From Pseudomonas sp. 14P_8.1_Bac3 (GTDB taxonomy: Bacteria; Pseudomonadota; Gammaproteobacteria; Pseudomonadales; Pseudomonadaceae), in NCBI RefSeq assembly GCF_025466085.1, contig NZ_JANLOD010000055.1:1-64000 (forward strand): a stretch of 64,000 nt of DNA, in the 5' to 3' direction. The notes beneath the pieces were generated by a model that saw only the letters and a program-made list of their open reading frames with translations, was not told the DNA's origin and made no database searches. Shown piece after piece: positions 16,572 through 26,125 of this stretch (position 1 is the stretch's first letter; each line of letters starts with the position of its first letter). The position numbers and the translations under genes are program-made.

Positions 16572-17461
16572 CAGTCGCCTCCACCCCCCAACTTGCTGCC
16601 CCAGCCGAGCTTGGTCCGGCAGACTTCATAATAGTTGTGGTCGAGCGGGTGGATCAGCCGCAGCTTCTGCGCTTTCTTGCTGACGGTGATGGTGTCGCCC
16701 GGTGCGCAGGTGAAATGGTTCTGCCCATCGCAGGAGACTTGCGGGTAGATCTGCATATCCTTGGACACGACGATTTTCAGCTCACTGTTGCCATCGACCA
16801 CAATTGGCCTGCCCGACAAGGTATGGGGGTACATGGGCACAATCACAATAGCGTCGAGCTTGGGATGCATGATCGGGCCGCCCGCCGACAACGCGTAGGC
16901 GGTCGAGCCGGTCGGCGTGGCGACGATCAGCCCGTCGGCCTTCTGGCTGCAGACGAACTGGCCATCGATGTACAGCTCGAACTCGATCATTCGCGTGGAT
17001 TTGCCGGGGTGCAGCACCACGTCGTTCAGCGCATCACCCTGACCGATGGCCTCGGCGTGACGGCGGACTTCAGCCTGCAGCAGAAAGCGGTTTTCCACCA
17101 GATAATGGCCGTCCAGCACTTCGGCGACTTTGACTTCGAGTTCGTCCGGGCGGATATCTGTCAGGAAGCCCAGGCTGCCGCGGTTGATGCCGAGCACCGG
17201 GATATTGTGTCGGGCCAGCGCGCGGGCGGCGCCCAACAGGCTGCCGTCACCGCCGACGACAATCACCATGTCACAGACTTCGCCGAGCATCTTGCGCGAC
17301 GAGGTTTGCAGGCCATGCCCCGGCAGCACTTCGGCGATGGTGTCTTCGAGGATCACGTGCAAGTGACGATCGAGCAGAAAGCGTTTCAGTCGGCGGACGG
17401 TATCCAGCACCTGCGAACTGCCCAGGCGACCGATGATGCCGATATTACGAAATTGCTCCAT
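16571..17461 (-). CDS. nadK: NAD kinase
   Basis: 296-residue ATP-dependent NAD kinase that makes NADP. The GGDGS motif (VVGGDGSLLGAAR) and GINRGSLGFLTD are diagnostic, followed by the NDVVLH and PTGSTAYALSAGGP segments. I use the ATG at 17461 (MEQFRNIGIIG), with AGAGG upstream, not the in-frame codon at 17494. It is the first gene of the operon running to pepN and is divergent from the DUF1853 gene. Confidence 0.96.
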   Translation of the reverse strand: MEQFRNIGIIGRLGSSQVLDTVRRLKRFLLDRHLHVILEDTIAEVLPGHGLQTSSRKMLGEVCDMVIVVGGDGSLLGAARALARHNIPVLGINRGSLGFLTDIRPDELEVKVAEVLDGHYLVENRFLLQAEVRRHAEAIGQGDALNDVVLHPGKSTRMIEFELYIDGQFVCSQKADGLIVATPTGSTAYALSAGGPIMHPKLDAIVIVPMYPHTLSGRPIVVDGNSELKIVVSKDMQIYPQVSCDGQNHFTCAPGDTITVSKKAQKLRLIHPLDHNYYEVCRTKLGWGSKLGGGGD

Positions 17462-17573
17462 GGTGCCTCTAAAGTCTGCGGCGACGAAAAGCACGATTAT
17501 GGGCGAAAGCGCGGGATAGACAAAATCCTTTCAGCTACAAGGGTGTACTCAGGTTTAGGGCTATGCTCGCAAG

Positions 17574-18524
17574 ATGATCCTATTTCCCGATTTGCTGCAG
17601 TTACCCCACCAGTTGCGCCACCCCGAGGTGCGCGACCTGGCCTGGGTCATCCTCGCGCCGCCGATGCTCGAAGTCACGCCGTGGCCCCAACGCCATCCGC
17701 TGACCGGCAGCGACTGGGTGCAGGCCCCGGAACGACTGGAGCTGTGGCTGCGACAGCTCGATCGCGACAGCTACGATTTACTGCACTGGCTGGCCCAGGC
17801 CCGGACCCGCCGCCTGGGCCTTTATTACGAACGGCTGTGGCAATACGCGGTGCGCCACGCGCCGGGCATCGACCTGATCGCCGCTAACCTGCCGATCCGC
17901 CGCGAGGGCCATACCTTGGGCGAACTGGACATGCTGTTGCGCGACCGCGACGGTGTGCATCACCTGGAACTGGCCATCAAGCTTTACCTCGGCCCACAGA
18001 ATGGCGACGGACACGACACGGCGTTGTGGCTGGGCCCCGGCTGCCATGATCGGCTGGACCGCAAACTGGCGCACCTGAGCCAGCATCAACTGCCGATTTC
18101 CGCCCGGCCCGAAAGCCGCGAGGTACTGGCCGCGCTGGATATCCAGCCATTCAGTGCGCATTTGTGGTTGGGGGGTTATCTGTTGTATCCCTGGCCGGGG
18201 CAGTCGCAATCGCCGGACGGCGCGCACCCGCAGCATTTGCGCGGCAGCTGGCTGCATCAAAGGGACTGGAAGGACTTTGTCGCCCAGCGTCCGTACGGGC
18301 GCTGGCAACCCCTGCCCCGGCATGCCTGGCTGGCGCCGGCGCATTATCCGGTGGAACAGACCTGGAACGCCGAGCAGCTGCAGACGTGGCTCAACGAGCT
18401 GGAGCCGCTGGCGCCAGCGCAGTTGCTAGTGCGCCTGATCGAGAACGACGATGGCGACTGGGAGGAAGCGGAGCGGTTGTTTCTGGTGGCGGATCTTTGG
18501 CCGAATGTGCCGGGTGGTGGTTGA
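17574..18524 (+). CDS. DUF1853 family protein
   Basis: 316-residue cytoplasmic protein matching DUF1853 along its length (N-terminal [19 protein letters not shown], central [15 protein letters not shown]-like region). E-L-D and E-L-A-I-K-L residues resemble a PD-(D/E)XK nuclease core (GELDMLL, then [11 protein letters not shown]), though this is only suggestive. It is divergent from nadK, as in P. aeruginosa. The function is unknown. Confidence 0.85.
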   Translation: MILFPDLLQLPHQLRHPEVRDLAWVILAPPMLEVTPWPQRHPLTGSDWVQAPERLELWLRQLDRDSYDLLHWLAQARTRRLGLYYERLWQYAVRHAPGIDLIAANLPIRREGHTLGELDMLLRDRDGVHHLELAIKLYLGPQNGDGHDTALWLGPGCHDRLDRKLAHLSQHQLPISARPESREVLAALDIQPFSAHLWLGGYLLYPWPGQSQSPDGAHPQHLRGSWLHQRDWKDFVAQRPYGRWQPLPRHAWLAPAHYPVEQTWNAEQLQTWLNELEPLAPAQLLVRLIENDDGDWEEAERLFLVADLWPNVPGGG

Positions 18525-18550
18525 GTGTTGTGAGTGTTCGCACCGGCCTC

Positions 18551-18613
18551 TTCGCGAGCAAGCCCGCTCCCACAGGGAAACGCATCCCATGTGGGAGCGG
18601 GCTTGCTCGCGAA
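18551..18613. repeat. Compact REP pair
   Basis: TTCGCGAGCAAGCCCGCTCC and its exact inverted mate are separated by only about 15 bases. This makes a near-perfect 24-base-arm hairpin between the convergent DUF1853 and arsB genes, where it may act as a shared 3' end. Confidence 0.88.
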
Positions 18614-18627
18614 CGGGCCAACCCGGT

Positions 18628-19911
18628 TTATATGGACAGCCGCACTGCCAACGCCGCCAACGTCACCAGCAACACCGGCACCGTCAACACAATCCCGACC
18701 TTGAAGTAATACCCCCAGCCGATCCGGATATTCTTGCGCTCCAGCACATGCAGCCACAGCAACGTCGCCAGGCTGCCAATCGGCGTGATCTTCGGCCCCA
18801 GGTCGCTGCCGATGACGTTGGCATAGATCATCGCCTCCTTTACCACCCCCATCGCCTGGCTGGCATCAATCGACAACAGGCCGATCAGCACCGTCGGCAG
18901 GTTGTTCATGATCGACGACAGCACCGCCGTCAGCACGCCAGTGCCCATCGCTGCACCCCAGACGCCGTAACCGGCAAACCCGTCCAGCCAACTCGCCAGA
19001 TACCCGGTGAGCCCGGCGTTGCGCAGGCCGTAGACCACCAGATACATGCCCAGGGAAAAAATCACGATCTGCCACGGTGCTTCTTTCATGACCTTGCGCG
19101 TGGAAATCTTGTGACCTCGCGCGGCAATGCCCAACAGCAGCGCCGCGCACACCGCTGAAATGGCGCTGATCGGGATGCCCAAGGGCTCCAGCGCGAAGCA
19201 GCCGAGCAACAGGATCACCAGAACCACCCAACCCGCGAAAAAAGTCGCCTTGTCGTGGATCGCGCTGGCCGGATCTTCCAACTGCTCAGGGTCGTAATCC
19301 TTCGGAATGTCGCGCCGGAAGAACCACATCAATACCGCCAACGTCGCCGCGACGCTGACCAGGTTGACCGGAATCATCACCGCCGCATAGCGATTGAAGG
19401 TGATGTGGAAGAAATCGGCGGAAACGATATTGACCAGGTTCGACACCACCAGCGGCAGGCTCGCGGTATCGGCGATGAACCCGGCGCCCATGACGAAGGC
19501 CAGGGTCGCCGCCGGGGAAAAGCGCAAGGCCAGCAACATGGAAATCACGATCGGCGTGAGGATCAGCGCCGCGCCGTCATTGGCGAATAGTGCCGAGACC
19601 AGCGCCCCCAGCAGTACCATGTAAGCGAACAACTTGCGGCCACTGCCGCGGCCCCAACGGGCGACATGCAGCGCCGCCCAGGCAAAGAACCCCGCCTCAT
19701 CCAGCAACAGGCTGATGATGATCAACGCGACAAAGGTGCCGGTGGCATTCCAGATGATCTGCCACACAATCGGGATATCGCTCAGGTGCACCACGCCAAA
19801 GATCAGCGCCAGCACAGCGCCGAACACGGCGCTCCAGCCAACGCCCAGGCCTTTGGGTTGCCAGATCACCAGGGTGATGGTCAGCAGGAAAATCAGCGAC
19901 GCGATGAGCAT
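18628..19911 (-). CDS. arsB: Arsenite efflux pump membrane protein ArsB
   Basis: 427-residue inner-membrane transporter with 11-12 segments, expelling arsenite and antimonite. Sequence features match E. coli ArsB almost throughout: [15 protein letters not shown] at the start, [30 protein letters not shown] and [20 protein letters not shown] use the ATG at 19911 (MLIASLIF), with AAGG upstream; an extension to 19980 does not fit the family. No arsR, arsC or arsH lies beside it, so it is a lone ars gene here. Confidence 0.93.
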   Translation of the reverse strand: MLIASLIFLLTITLVIWQPKGLGVGWSAVFGAVLALIFGVVHLSDIPIVWQIIWNATGTFVALIIISLLLDEAGFFAWAALHVARWGRGSGRKLFAYMVLLGALVSALFANDGAALILTPIVISMLLALRFSPAATLAFVMGAGFIADTASLPLVVSNLVNIVSADFFHITFNRYAAVMIPVNLVSVAATLAVLMWFFRRDIPKDYDPEQLEDPASAIHDKATFFAGWVVLVILLLGCFALEPLGIPISAISAVCAALLLGIAARGHKISTRKVMKEAPWQIVIFSLGMYLVVYGLRNAGLTGYLASWLDGFAGYGVWGAAMGTGVLTAVLSSIMNNLPTVLIGLLSIDASQAMGVVKEAMIYANVIGSDLGPKITPIGSLATLLWLHVLERKNIRIGWGYYFKVGIVLTVPVLLVTLAALAVRLSI

Positions 19912-20029
19912 GCAAAGCAGCCTTACAAAAAACAAACCGCGATTCAGCCGTAATGTGCGCGAGGAGTAAAGCCAAAACACATCGCCGTGCAGCGATTTGC
20001 CTGTACAAACCTCGGAAACGACGATCGCC

Positions 20030-20126
20030 CTTGCAGGAGCGTGGCTTGCCCGCGAAGGCGGGTGTGTCAGGCGGCCTCAATGCTGACAGGCACGCCGCCT
20101 TCGCGGGCAAGCATCGCGCCTGCAGG
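20030..20126. repeat. Inverted repeat pair of a second REP type
   Basis: TTGCAGGAGCGTGGCTTGCC and an inverted mate ending GCATCGCGCCTGCAGG flank AAGGCGG/CCGCCTT arms. The core (TGGCTTGCCCGCG) differs from the GAGCGGGCTTGCTCGCG elements elsewhere in the window. It lies between the FMN reductase stop and the arsB promoter. Confidence 0.75.
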
Positions 20127-20131
20127 GTTTG

Positions 20132-20692
20132 TCAGACTTTCTTGTGCTGCTCGACCCACTGCCCGTAAGCATTGATAAAGTTTTGCAGAAACGGCTTCAC
20201 CGACTCCGACAACTTGCCCGCCTCATCGAACGCCGACCCCGCGCCGCCCAAATAGGCTTCCGGCTGCTGCATGCACGGCACATTGAGAAACACCATCGAC
20301 TGACGTAAATGATGGTTCGCGCCAAACCCGCCGATCGCCCCCGGCGACACGCTGATAATCGCACCCGGCTTACCGCCCCACGCGCTCTGGCCATAAGGGC
20401 GCGACCCTACGTCGATCGCATTCTTCAGCGGCGCCGGAACCGACCGGTTGTATTCCGGGGTGACGAACAGCAACGCGTCGGATGAACTCACTTGCTGCCG
20501 GAAAGTGCTGTAGGCTGCCGGCGGTGAAGCACCATCGATGTCTTCGTTGTACAGCGGCAAATCGCCAATTTCGACGATCTTCAGTTTGAGGTTTGCAGGT
20601 GCGAGATCGGCCAGGGCCAGTGCAACCTTGCGATTGATCGATTCCTTTCTCAAGCTGCCGACCACAACGGCGATCGTGTAAACGTTGCTCAT
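20132..20692 (-). CDS. NAD(P)H-dependent FMN reductase (ChrR/YieF-like)
   Basis: 186-residue flavodoxin-fold protein. The FMN phosphate loop is GSLRKESINRK (residues 12-22) and the flavin-contact motif is TPEYNRSVPAPLKNAID (about 78-94). Homologues reduce quinones, chromate or FMN and protect from oxidative stress. It is upstream of arsB on the same strand, but about 220 bases and a REP pair separate them, so co-transcription is uncertain. It is shorter than ArsH and lacks ArsH's N-terminal region. Confidence 0.85.
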   Translation of the reverse strand: MSNVYTIAVVVGSLRKESINRKVALALADLAPANLKLKIVEIGDLPLYNEDIDGASPPAAYSTFRQQVSSSDALLFVTPEYNRSVPAPLKNAIDVGSRPYGQSAWGGKPGAIISVSPGAIGGFGANHHLRQSMVFLNVPCMQQPEAYLGGAGSAFDEAGKLSESVKPFLQNFINAYGQWVEQHKKV

Positions 20693-20867
20693 GGAAGATT
20701 CTCGACTGTTCGATGGAAAGAGCTTGTAGTTATAGATGACGTATCAATCAGTGGGCGAGCAAAAATGCCGCCCCTGACTATTTTTTTCCTGTAGGAAAAC
20801 TTACCTCGCCCAACAACGGTCTACAGAACCGCAAATTGAGTGATTTATCTCCAGAGGTTCTAAGCAG

Positions 20868-21128
20868 ATGGCAGCAGTACTCGTCGGTCAGTTCCATGCA
20901 AGAGACGCAGAAGGCCGTGTCTATTCCGTGCATGAGTTCCAGGAATCCACCCCACCGGCAGACGGCCTCACCGGCTCCGCGCCTGTCACCACCTATAAAC
21001 TGGCCATCGGTGATCGCGTTAAAAAACTCGATGACAACCAGTTTCTGCTGGTTCAGTCGGACATCACCATTGTTCGCGAACCTGACACCTACATTGCTGG
21101 CCTGCCGGAAACCAACGTCGCCTCATAA
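20868..21128 (+). CDS. Small conserved hypothetical protein
   Basis: 86-residue soluble protein (MAAVLVGQFHARDAEGRVYS) rich in beta-forming residues, with no signal peptide or membrane segment and no cysteine. AGAGG precedes the ATG. I do not recognise a named family. The composition and clear ribosome site support a real gene. It is followed by a LysR regulator on the same strand. Confidence 0.65.
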   Translation: MAAVLVGQFHARDAEGRVYSVHEFQESTPPADGLTGSAPVTTYKLAIGDRVKKLDDNQFLLVQSDITIVREPDTYIAGLPETNVAS

Positions 21129-21217
21129 CCTCGCGTTATGAGCAGAAGTCATAGGCACGGACTTGGGTTAGGATTCAGCCACTGACTCTTCCCACCTGCT
21201 GAACATGGACTTCACGC

Positions 21218-22111
21218 ATGCGTTTACGTCATATCGAAGTGATACAGGCGCTTTTGCAGACCGGTCACCTGGGCACCGCTGCCGAATGGCTGCAGCTGCC
21301 AGTGACCGAGGTAGAAAGCCTCCTGCGTGACGCCGAGAGCCTGTTGGGTTTCATGCTGTTTTCCAGCGTGCGGGGACGCTTGCAGGCCACGCGCGAGGCG
21401 CGAGAGCTTCAAGTCGAGATCGCTCACGTCTACGAAGTCCTCGAACCGGTCCAGCGCCTTGCCAGCAGCCTCAAGCAATATCACGCCCCACCGCTTCGCC
21501 TCGTTTGCACCCCGCCGCTGGCACAACAGTTGTTGCCACAAAGCATTGCCGCCCTGCGCCGGCGTCTGCCTGACGTGCCTTGCAGTCTTCTGAGTCAACC
21601 CACCCGCGACATCGTCAGAAGCCTGCTCCTGCGGGAAAGCGATGTGGGCCTGAGCCTGCACGACCCCGATCATGCGGACATTGATTGTCAGGTCATCGCC
21701 CAAGGCAAATTGCAGCTACTGGCCCCCCATGGCTGGCTGCAACCGAAGCAGAAATATATTTCCTTGCAAGATCTGGCGGGCCAATCGATGGTCGGCCTCG
21801 AAGGGCATGATCCGCTGAGCCCGGCGCTCGACAACAAACTCCACGCCTTGCGCCCTGCCCCCGTCATCCATACCCGGGTTCAGACCCACCAGATGATGCG
21901 CAGCATGGTCGAGGCCGGTGAAGGCCTGGCGATTGTCGATCCGTTCACCGCGCTCGGAGCCAAATCCGCAGGCCTGGACGCCTGCCCGCTGGCGCCTGCC
22001 GTGCCGATCAGCGTCTATGCCCTGACGCTGAAGAACGGCGAACCTTCACCCGCCGCTCAGGCGTTACTGGACATCGTCACGGAACAAGCCGCGGCGATGT
22101 TGGCGAACTGA
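21218..22111 (+). CDS. LysR-family transcriptional regulator
   Basis: 297 residues. The N-terminal helix-turn-helix (residues 1-60) is recognisable but divergent: MRLRHIEVIQALLQTGHLGT then AAEWLQLPVTEVESLLRDAE. A periplasmic-binding-like effector domain begins near residue 90 (PPLRLVCTPPLAQQLLP). Its 3' end overlaps the convergent acetyltransferase gene by 35 bases. No obvious divergent target gene is present; the target is unknown. Confidence 0.82.
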   Translation: MRLRHIEVIQALLQTGHLGTAAEWLQLPVTEVESLLRDAESLLGFMLFSSVRGRLQATREARELQVEIAHVYEVLEPVQRLASSLKQYHAPPLRLVCTPPLAQQLLPQSIAALRRRLPDVPCSLLSQPTRDIVRSLLLRESDVGLSLHDPDHADIDCQVIAQGKLQLLAPHGWLQPKQKYISLQDLAGQSMVGLEGHDPLSPALDNKLHALRPAPVIHTRVQTHQMMRSMVEAGEGLAIVDPFTALGAKSAGLDACPLAPAVPISVYALTLKNGEPSPAAQALLDIVTEQAAAMLAN

Positions 22112-22691
22112 TCGGCTTCTCCAGCGGATTATCGAACAATCGATACCAGAACAAGGCGATCTCGGCGGTGTTCGGGTCAATGCCGCGATAACGCAGATGA
22201 TCGGTTCCACCGATCACATACCCGCAACGTTCATACAGTCGGCACGCACCCAGGTTGTTGTTCTGGGTTTCGAGCATGATGCCCGGCAACTTTTTCTTGC
22301 GGCTCCAGAACTGCGCCACGTCCAGCAGCGCCTTGGCCACACCATGTCGCCGGGCCGGCGCGTGCACCGCCAATTCGTCGATGTGGGCAAAGCCGTTCCA
22401 GTTGGTACTGATCACCAGGTGCCCCACCGGCTCATCGTCGAGATAAGCCATGAAAATCGCACTGTCGGCGGCATCACGGAAACTGCTGAACTCTTCGGGA
22501 TCGATGCCGTAACACTTGCGGTAAGGAGTGATCGGCGTCACCGGCCACTGCTCCACCGGTTTGCCGATTTCGGCCGCACCATAGGCCGCGACTTCAAAAC
22601 TGAAATCACTGCCCCAGATATAAGCGGCGAAACCATCATCGGCAACTCGCACCGACAGCCCTGGGTATTTCGGATTCATAACCGGTTGCAT
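22077..22691 (-). CDS. GNAT-family N-acetyltransferase
   Basis: 204 residues with a GNAT acetyl-CoA fold. The core is DELAVHAPARRHGVAKALLD (motif A, R-x-x-G-x-A), then ETQNNNLGACRLYERCGY (motif B). I use the ATG at 22691, 14 bases after the lysine decarboxylase stop, with AAGGAG/GAGG upstream; an ATG at 22679 is possible. The spacing indicates co-transcription with ldcA, so acetylation of lysine, cadaverine or a related amine is a reasonable but untested guess. Confidence 0.82.
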   Translation of the reverse strand: MQPVMNPKYPGLSVRVADDGFAAYIWGSDFSFEVAAYGAAEIGKPVEQWPVTPITPYRKCYGIDPEEFSSFRDAADSAIFMAYLDDEPVGHLVISTNWNGFAHIDELAVHAPARRHGVAKALLDVAQFWSRKKKLPGIMLETQNNNLGACRLYERCGYVIGGTDHLRYRGIDPNTAEIALFWYRLFDNPLEKPISSPTSPRLVP

Positions 22692-22705
22692 ACTGGGAAA
22701 GGTCC

Positions 22706-24961
22706 TCACTCCTTGATGCAATCGACGGTGTAAAGCCGCCCATTGCCCTCGTCTTCGTGTTGCAAGCCGTGCACATCGGCGACAAATCCGGGGAAACTGC
22801 TGTCGAACGTGCGGGCAAACGCCAGATAATCGTTGATCGAGCGCGTCGAGTCGGTAAAGCGCTCGCCGGGCATGATCAACGGGATCCCCGGCGGATAGGG
22901 CACCAGCATCACGGCGGCGATGCGCCCGTCCAGCGCATCGATCGACACGGCCTCTACCTCGCCACGCACCAACTGATCATAGGCGTCCGCAGGCTTCATC
23001 GCGATTTCCGGCAGCACGGTGTACATGCGCTTGAGGTGCTTGGCCGTGGCGTTGCTGCGATAACAGGCATGCAGTTGATCGCACAAATCACGCAATCCCA
23101 TGCCCTTGTATCGCGCGACGTCCTGTTGCGCCACACAGGGCAGGCACGCCGAGAGACTGACGTTAGCGTCGTAACTGCGTTTGAACTCGAGCAACTCGGT
23201 CAGCAGCGTGCTCCACTTGCCCTTGGTGATGCCCATGGAAAACAGCACCAGGAACGAATACAAACCGGTCTTCTCGACCACCAGTCCGCGCTCCCACAGA
23301 AACTTGCTGACCACCGCCGCCGGAATCCCGCGCTCACTCAGTGCGCCGCCCGCCGTCAGCCCCGGCATCACCAGGGTCACCTTGATCGGATCGAGCAGCA
23401 CGTAATCGTCGGTCACGCCACCAAAGCCGTGCCAGTCGGCATCGGGTTGCAGCAACCAGTCTTCGGTCACCACTCGCTCGATGCCCTCCACCGACGGCGG
23501 CTGCCAGATGGAAAACCACCAGTCATCGGCGGCGATGTGCTGACGCAGATTGGCCAGCGCCCGGCGAAAGCTCAAGGCTTCATCGAACATTTCCTGTAAC
23601 AGCGAACGACCGGCCGGGCCTTCCATCATTGCCGAAGCCACATCCAGCGACGCAATGATGCTGTACTGCGGCGAGGTGGAGATGTGCATCATGAACGCTT
23701 CGTTGAAGCGATCGCGATCCAGCTGCCGCGCGCCACCGTCCTGCACGTGAATCATCGAGGCCTGACTGAAGGCCGCGAGCAGTTTGTGCGTGGAATGGGT
23801 GGTGAAGACCAGCGGGCTGTCGTCACTGCGCGAGGTGCCCATGCCGTAACGTCCGGCAAAGAATTCGTGAAACGCCGCGTAGGCGTACCAGGCCTCATCG
23901 AAATGCAGCACTTCTACGCTGTTGCCCAGGCTCTGTTTGATCAACTCGGCGTTGTAGCACAAGCCGTCGTAAGTCGAATTGGTCACTACCGCCAGTTTGA
24001 CCTTGGGCTCGCGGCCTTTGGTCAGCGGGCTGGCATTGATCTTGGCCTGGATCGATTCGCGGCTGAATTCACTCAACGGAATCGGGCCGATGATCCCCAG
24101 CTCGTTTCGCTCCGGGCACAGGTACAAGGGAATCGCGCCGGTCATGATGATCGCGTGCAGCACCGACTTGTGGCAGTTGCGGTCCACCAGCACCAGGTCA
24201 TCGCGGCCGACCATCGAGTGCCAGACAATCTTGTTGGCGGTCGAGGTGCCATTGATCACGAAAAACGTGTGATCGGCGCCGAAGTTGCGCGCCGCTCGCG
24301 CTTCGGCCTCGGCCAGCGGCCCGGTGTGATCGAGCAACGAGCCCAGTTCGGGCACCGACACCGACAAATCCGAGCGTAAGGTGTTTTCCCCGAAAAACTG
24401 GTGGAACGCCTGCCCCACCGGGCTTTTGTGGTACGCCACGCCGCCGCCATGCCCCGGCGTGTGCCAGGAATAGTTGGAGTCGGCAGTGTGCTGCACCAAC
24501 GCCTTGAAAAACGGAGGAAGCAGACCGTCCAGGTATTTGCGCGCGGCGCGTGCCACCTGACGTGCCAGGAACGGCACGGTGTCCTCGAACAGGTAAAGAA
24601 TGCCCCGCAGTTGATTGAGCTCGTCCATGGCGTCGGCCGGGGCGTTTTCCAGAGTCACTTGTTCGCCGAGGGCAAAGATTGGCAGGTCCGGTGCACGCAC
24701 CCGTGCCAGGCCGATCAGGTCAGCCATATTCTGTAATAAATGACAATTAACGCTGGGATCTTCAGCGGCAATCAACATGCACGAGAGGCCGTGATGGGTC
24801 GACGCAACCAGCCGTCCTTCGGTGTAGTCCACCGCTGACACAATGCTGAAACCTTCCTGCTCCAGCTCCCGGGCGATGCCACGCACGCGGTCACCGGCGA
24901 CGGTGTCTGCCTTGATGTCGCGATGGACGATCAGGACCGGAAATTTCAAATCTTTATACAT
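22706..24961 (-). CDS. ldcA: Lysine decarboxylase (Orn/Lys/Arg decarboxylase family)
   Basis: 751-residue PLP-dependent fold-type I decarboxylase making cadaverine from lysine. It has an N-terminal receiver-like wing domain (about 1-130), the large PLP domain with the Schiff-base lysine in THSTHKLLAAFSQAS, and a C-terminal domain. Length and sequence match P. aeruginosa LdcA (PA1818), which is lysine-specific and controlled by the arginine regulator ArgR. Gene order with dnaQ and rnhA is also the same. Arginine decarboxylation is the main alternative for this family. Confidence 0.9.
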   Translation of the reverse strand: MYKDLKFPVLIVHRDIKADTVAGDRVRGIARELEQEGFSIVSAVDYTEGRLVASTHHGLSCMLIAAEDPSVNCHLLQNMADLIGLARVRAPDLPIFALGEQVTLENAPADAMDELNQLRGILYLFEDTVPFLARQVARAARKYLDGLLPPFFKALVQHTADSNYSWHTPGHGGGVAYHKSPVGQAFHQFFGENTLRSDLSVSVPELGSLLDHTGPLAEAEARAARNFGADHTFFVINGTSTANKIVWHSMVGRDDLVLVDRNCHKSVLHAIIMTGAIPLYLCPERNELGIIGPIPLSEFSRESIQAKINASPLTKGREPKVKLAVVTNSTYDGLCYNAELIKQSLGNSVEVLHFDEAWYAYAAFHEFFAGRYGMGTSRSDDSPLVFTTHSTHKLLAAFSQASMIHVQDGGARQLDRDRFNEAFMMHISTSPQYSIIASLDVASAMMEGPAGRSLLQEMFDEALSFRRALANLRQHIAADDWWFSIWQPPSVEGIERVVTEDWLLQPDADWHGFGGVTDDYVLLDPIKVTLVMPGLTAGGALSERGIPAAVVSKFLWERGLVVEKTGLYSFLVLFSMGITKGKWSTLLTELLEFKRSYDANVSLSACLPCVAQQDVARYKGMGLRDLCDQLHACYRSNATAKHLKRMYTVLPEIAMKPADAYDQLVRGEVEAVSIDALDGRIAAVMLVPYPPGIPLIMPGERFTDSTRSINDYLAFARTFDSSFPGFVADVHGLQHEDEGNGRLYTVDCIKE

Positions 24962-25086
24962 GAGGCTCAGTGTCCTGAGGCGGCAGACCGTGGGCTGCCA
25001 ATAACCTCAGGGTAGAGGGTTGCGGCGGAAGTGGCGAGCATGATGCCCTCAAAGGGGTCATTGGATGCGTGTTGATGGTGCGCAAA

Positions 25087-25172
25087 CATCGCAGCCTTCG
25101 GCAGCGCCTACAACGGGATTCGCATTTCCCTACAGGCGCTGTCGAGTGCAACGAGGTCCCGATCTTTCAAGC
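25087..25172. repeat. Inverted repeats of a third REP-like type
   Basis: CATCGCAGCCTTCGGCAGCG followed by CCTACA, with a nearby inverted partner (TACAGGCGCTG, then GATCTTTC). This resembles another common Pseudomonas element with core GCTGCCGAAGGCTGCGATC. It sits between the ldcA promoter and the dnaQ stop. Confidence 0.55.
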
Positions 25173-25175
25173 AAC

Positions 25176-25934
25176 CTATGCCTGCGCCTTTGCCTCGACC
25201 AACTGCTGCCACAGCGACGGAGCGCCGGCGGATTTGGCGATGACTTCCAGGCGCGCCAGGTGCTGCGCCAGATCGTCTTCGCTGGCGCGGATGACCCGCG
25301 TCGGTTGGCGATCGGCCGGCAAGCGGCGGATTTCGGTGGCGGAGTTGTCCGCGCCTTCGCCGGAACCGTTGCCATCGGACGCATTGCCGGCCAGCGACAG
25401 GCTGGTCTGGCCACCGGTCATGGTCAGGTAGACGTCGGCGAGAATCTCGGAGTCAAGCAAGGCGCCGTGGAGTTCACGGCCGGAGTTGTCGACGCCATAA
25501 CGCTTGCACAACGCATCGAGGCTGTTGCGCTGGCCCGGGTGACGTTCCCGGGCCATCATCAGGGTGTCGAGAATCGAACAGTGCTGGGTGATATCCGCGC
25601 GGTCGTGCTGCCCCATCAGGGCAAATTCGTTGTTGATGAAGCCAACGTCGAACGCCGCGTTATGGATGATCAGCTGCGCGCCCTTGATGAATTCGAAGAA
25701 CTCATCGGCCACTTCGGTGAAGCGCGGCTTGCCCACCAGGAATTCGTTGGTGATGCCGTGGACGCCGATGGCGCCTTCATCACTTTCGCGGTCCGGTTGC
25801 AGGTAAACGTGGAAATGCCGGCCCGTCAGGCGCCGACCAATCAACTCGACACAACCGATTTCGATAATCCGGTGGCCGTCGGTCACCGGCATGCCGGTGG
25901 TTTCGGTATCGAGTACAACGGATCTGGTGGCCAT
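25176..25934 (-). CDS. dnaQ: DNA polymerase III epsilon subunit (proofreading exonuclease)
   Basis: 252 residues. The DEDD 3'-5' exonuclease motifs are intact: ExoI VLDTETTG (D9, E11), ExoII HNAAFDVGF, and ExoIII HGALLDSEILADVYL with its histidine. The C-terminal tail after a Gly/Ser/Asn-rich linker (about 180-195) binds the polymerase alpha subunit. It is downstream of rnhA on the same strand, the reverse of the divergent E. coli arrangement. Confidence 0.96.
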   Translation of the reverse strand: MATRSVVLDTETTGMPVTDGHRIIEIGCVELIGRRLTGRHFHVYLQPDRESDEGAIGVHGITNEFLVGKPRFTEVADEFFEFIKGAQLIIHNAAFDVGFINNEFALMGQHDRADITQHCSILDTLMMARERHPGQRNSLDALCKRYGVDNSGRELHGALLDSEILADVYLTMTGGQTSLSLAGNASDGNGSGEGADNSATEIRRLPADRQPTRVIRASEDDLAQHLARLEVIAKSAGAPSLWQQLVEAKAQA

Positions 25935-26072
25935 CAGTGCTCAGCTCTCAACGGGTCAATCGTGCAAAAGCGGCGATATTAGCACGCGATCTGGCGAGGT
26001 GAAGCGTACGGGCGCTCGCGCCTCAAGTTATAGGCACCAATGCGAGCTGGATGCACTGACTCACAAATTCAA

Positions 26073-26096
26073 TGTGGGAGCGGGCTTGCTCGCGAA
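26073..26096. repeat. Single REP element
   Basis: TGTGGGAGCGGGCTTGCTCG followed by CGAA, with no inverted mate close by. It lies between dnaQ and rnhA. Confidence 0.85.
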
Positions 26097-26125
26097 GGGA
26101 ACGACGCGGTTGCTCAAGACGCAGC

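Noticed and set aside
18628-20692. arsB and the FMN reductase as an arsB-arsH operon
   Set aside because: The reductase lacks the ArsH N-terminal region and looks like ChrR/YieF; a REP pair and about 220 bases separate the genes.
25935-26125. Possible tRNA beside dnaQ, as in E. coli
   Set aside because: No cloverleaf or T-loop consensus could be found; the space holds only a REP element.
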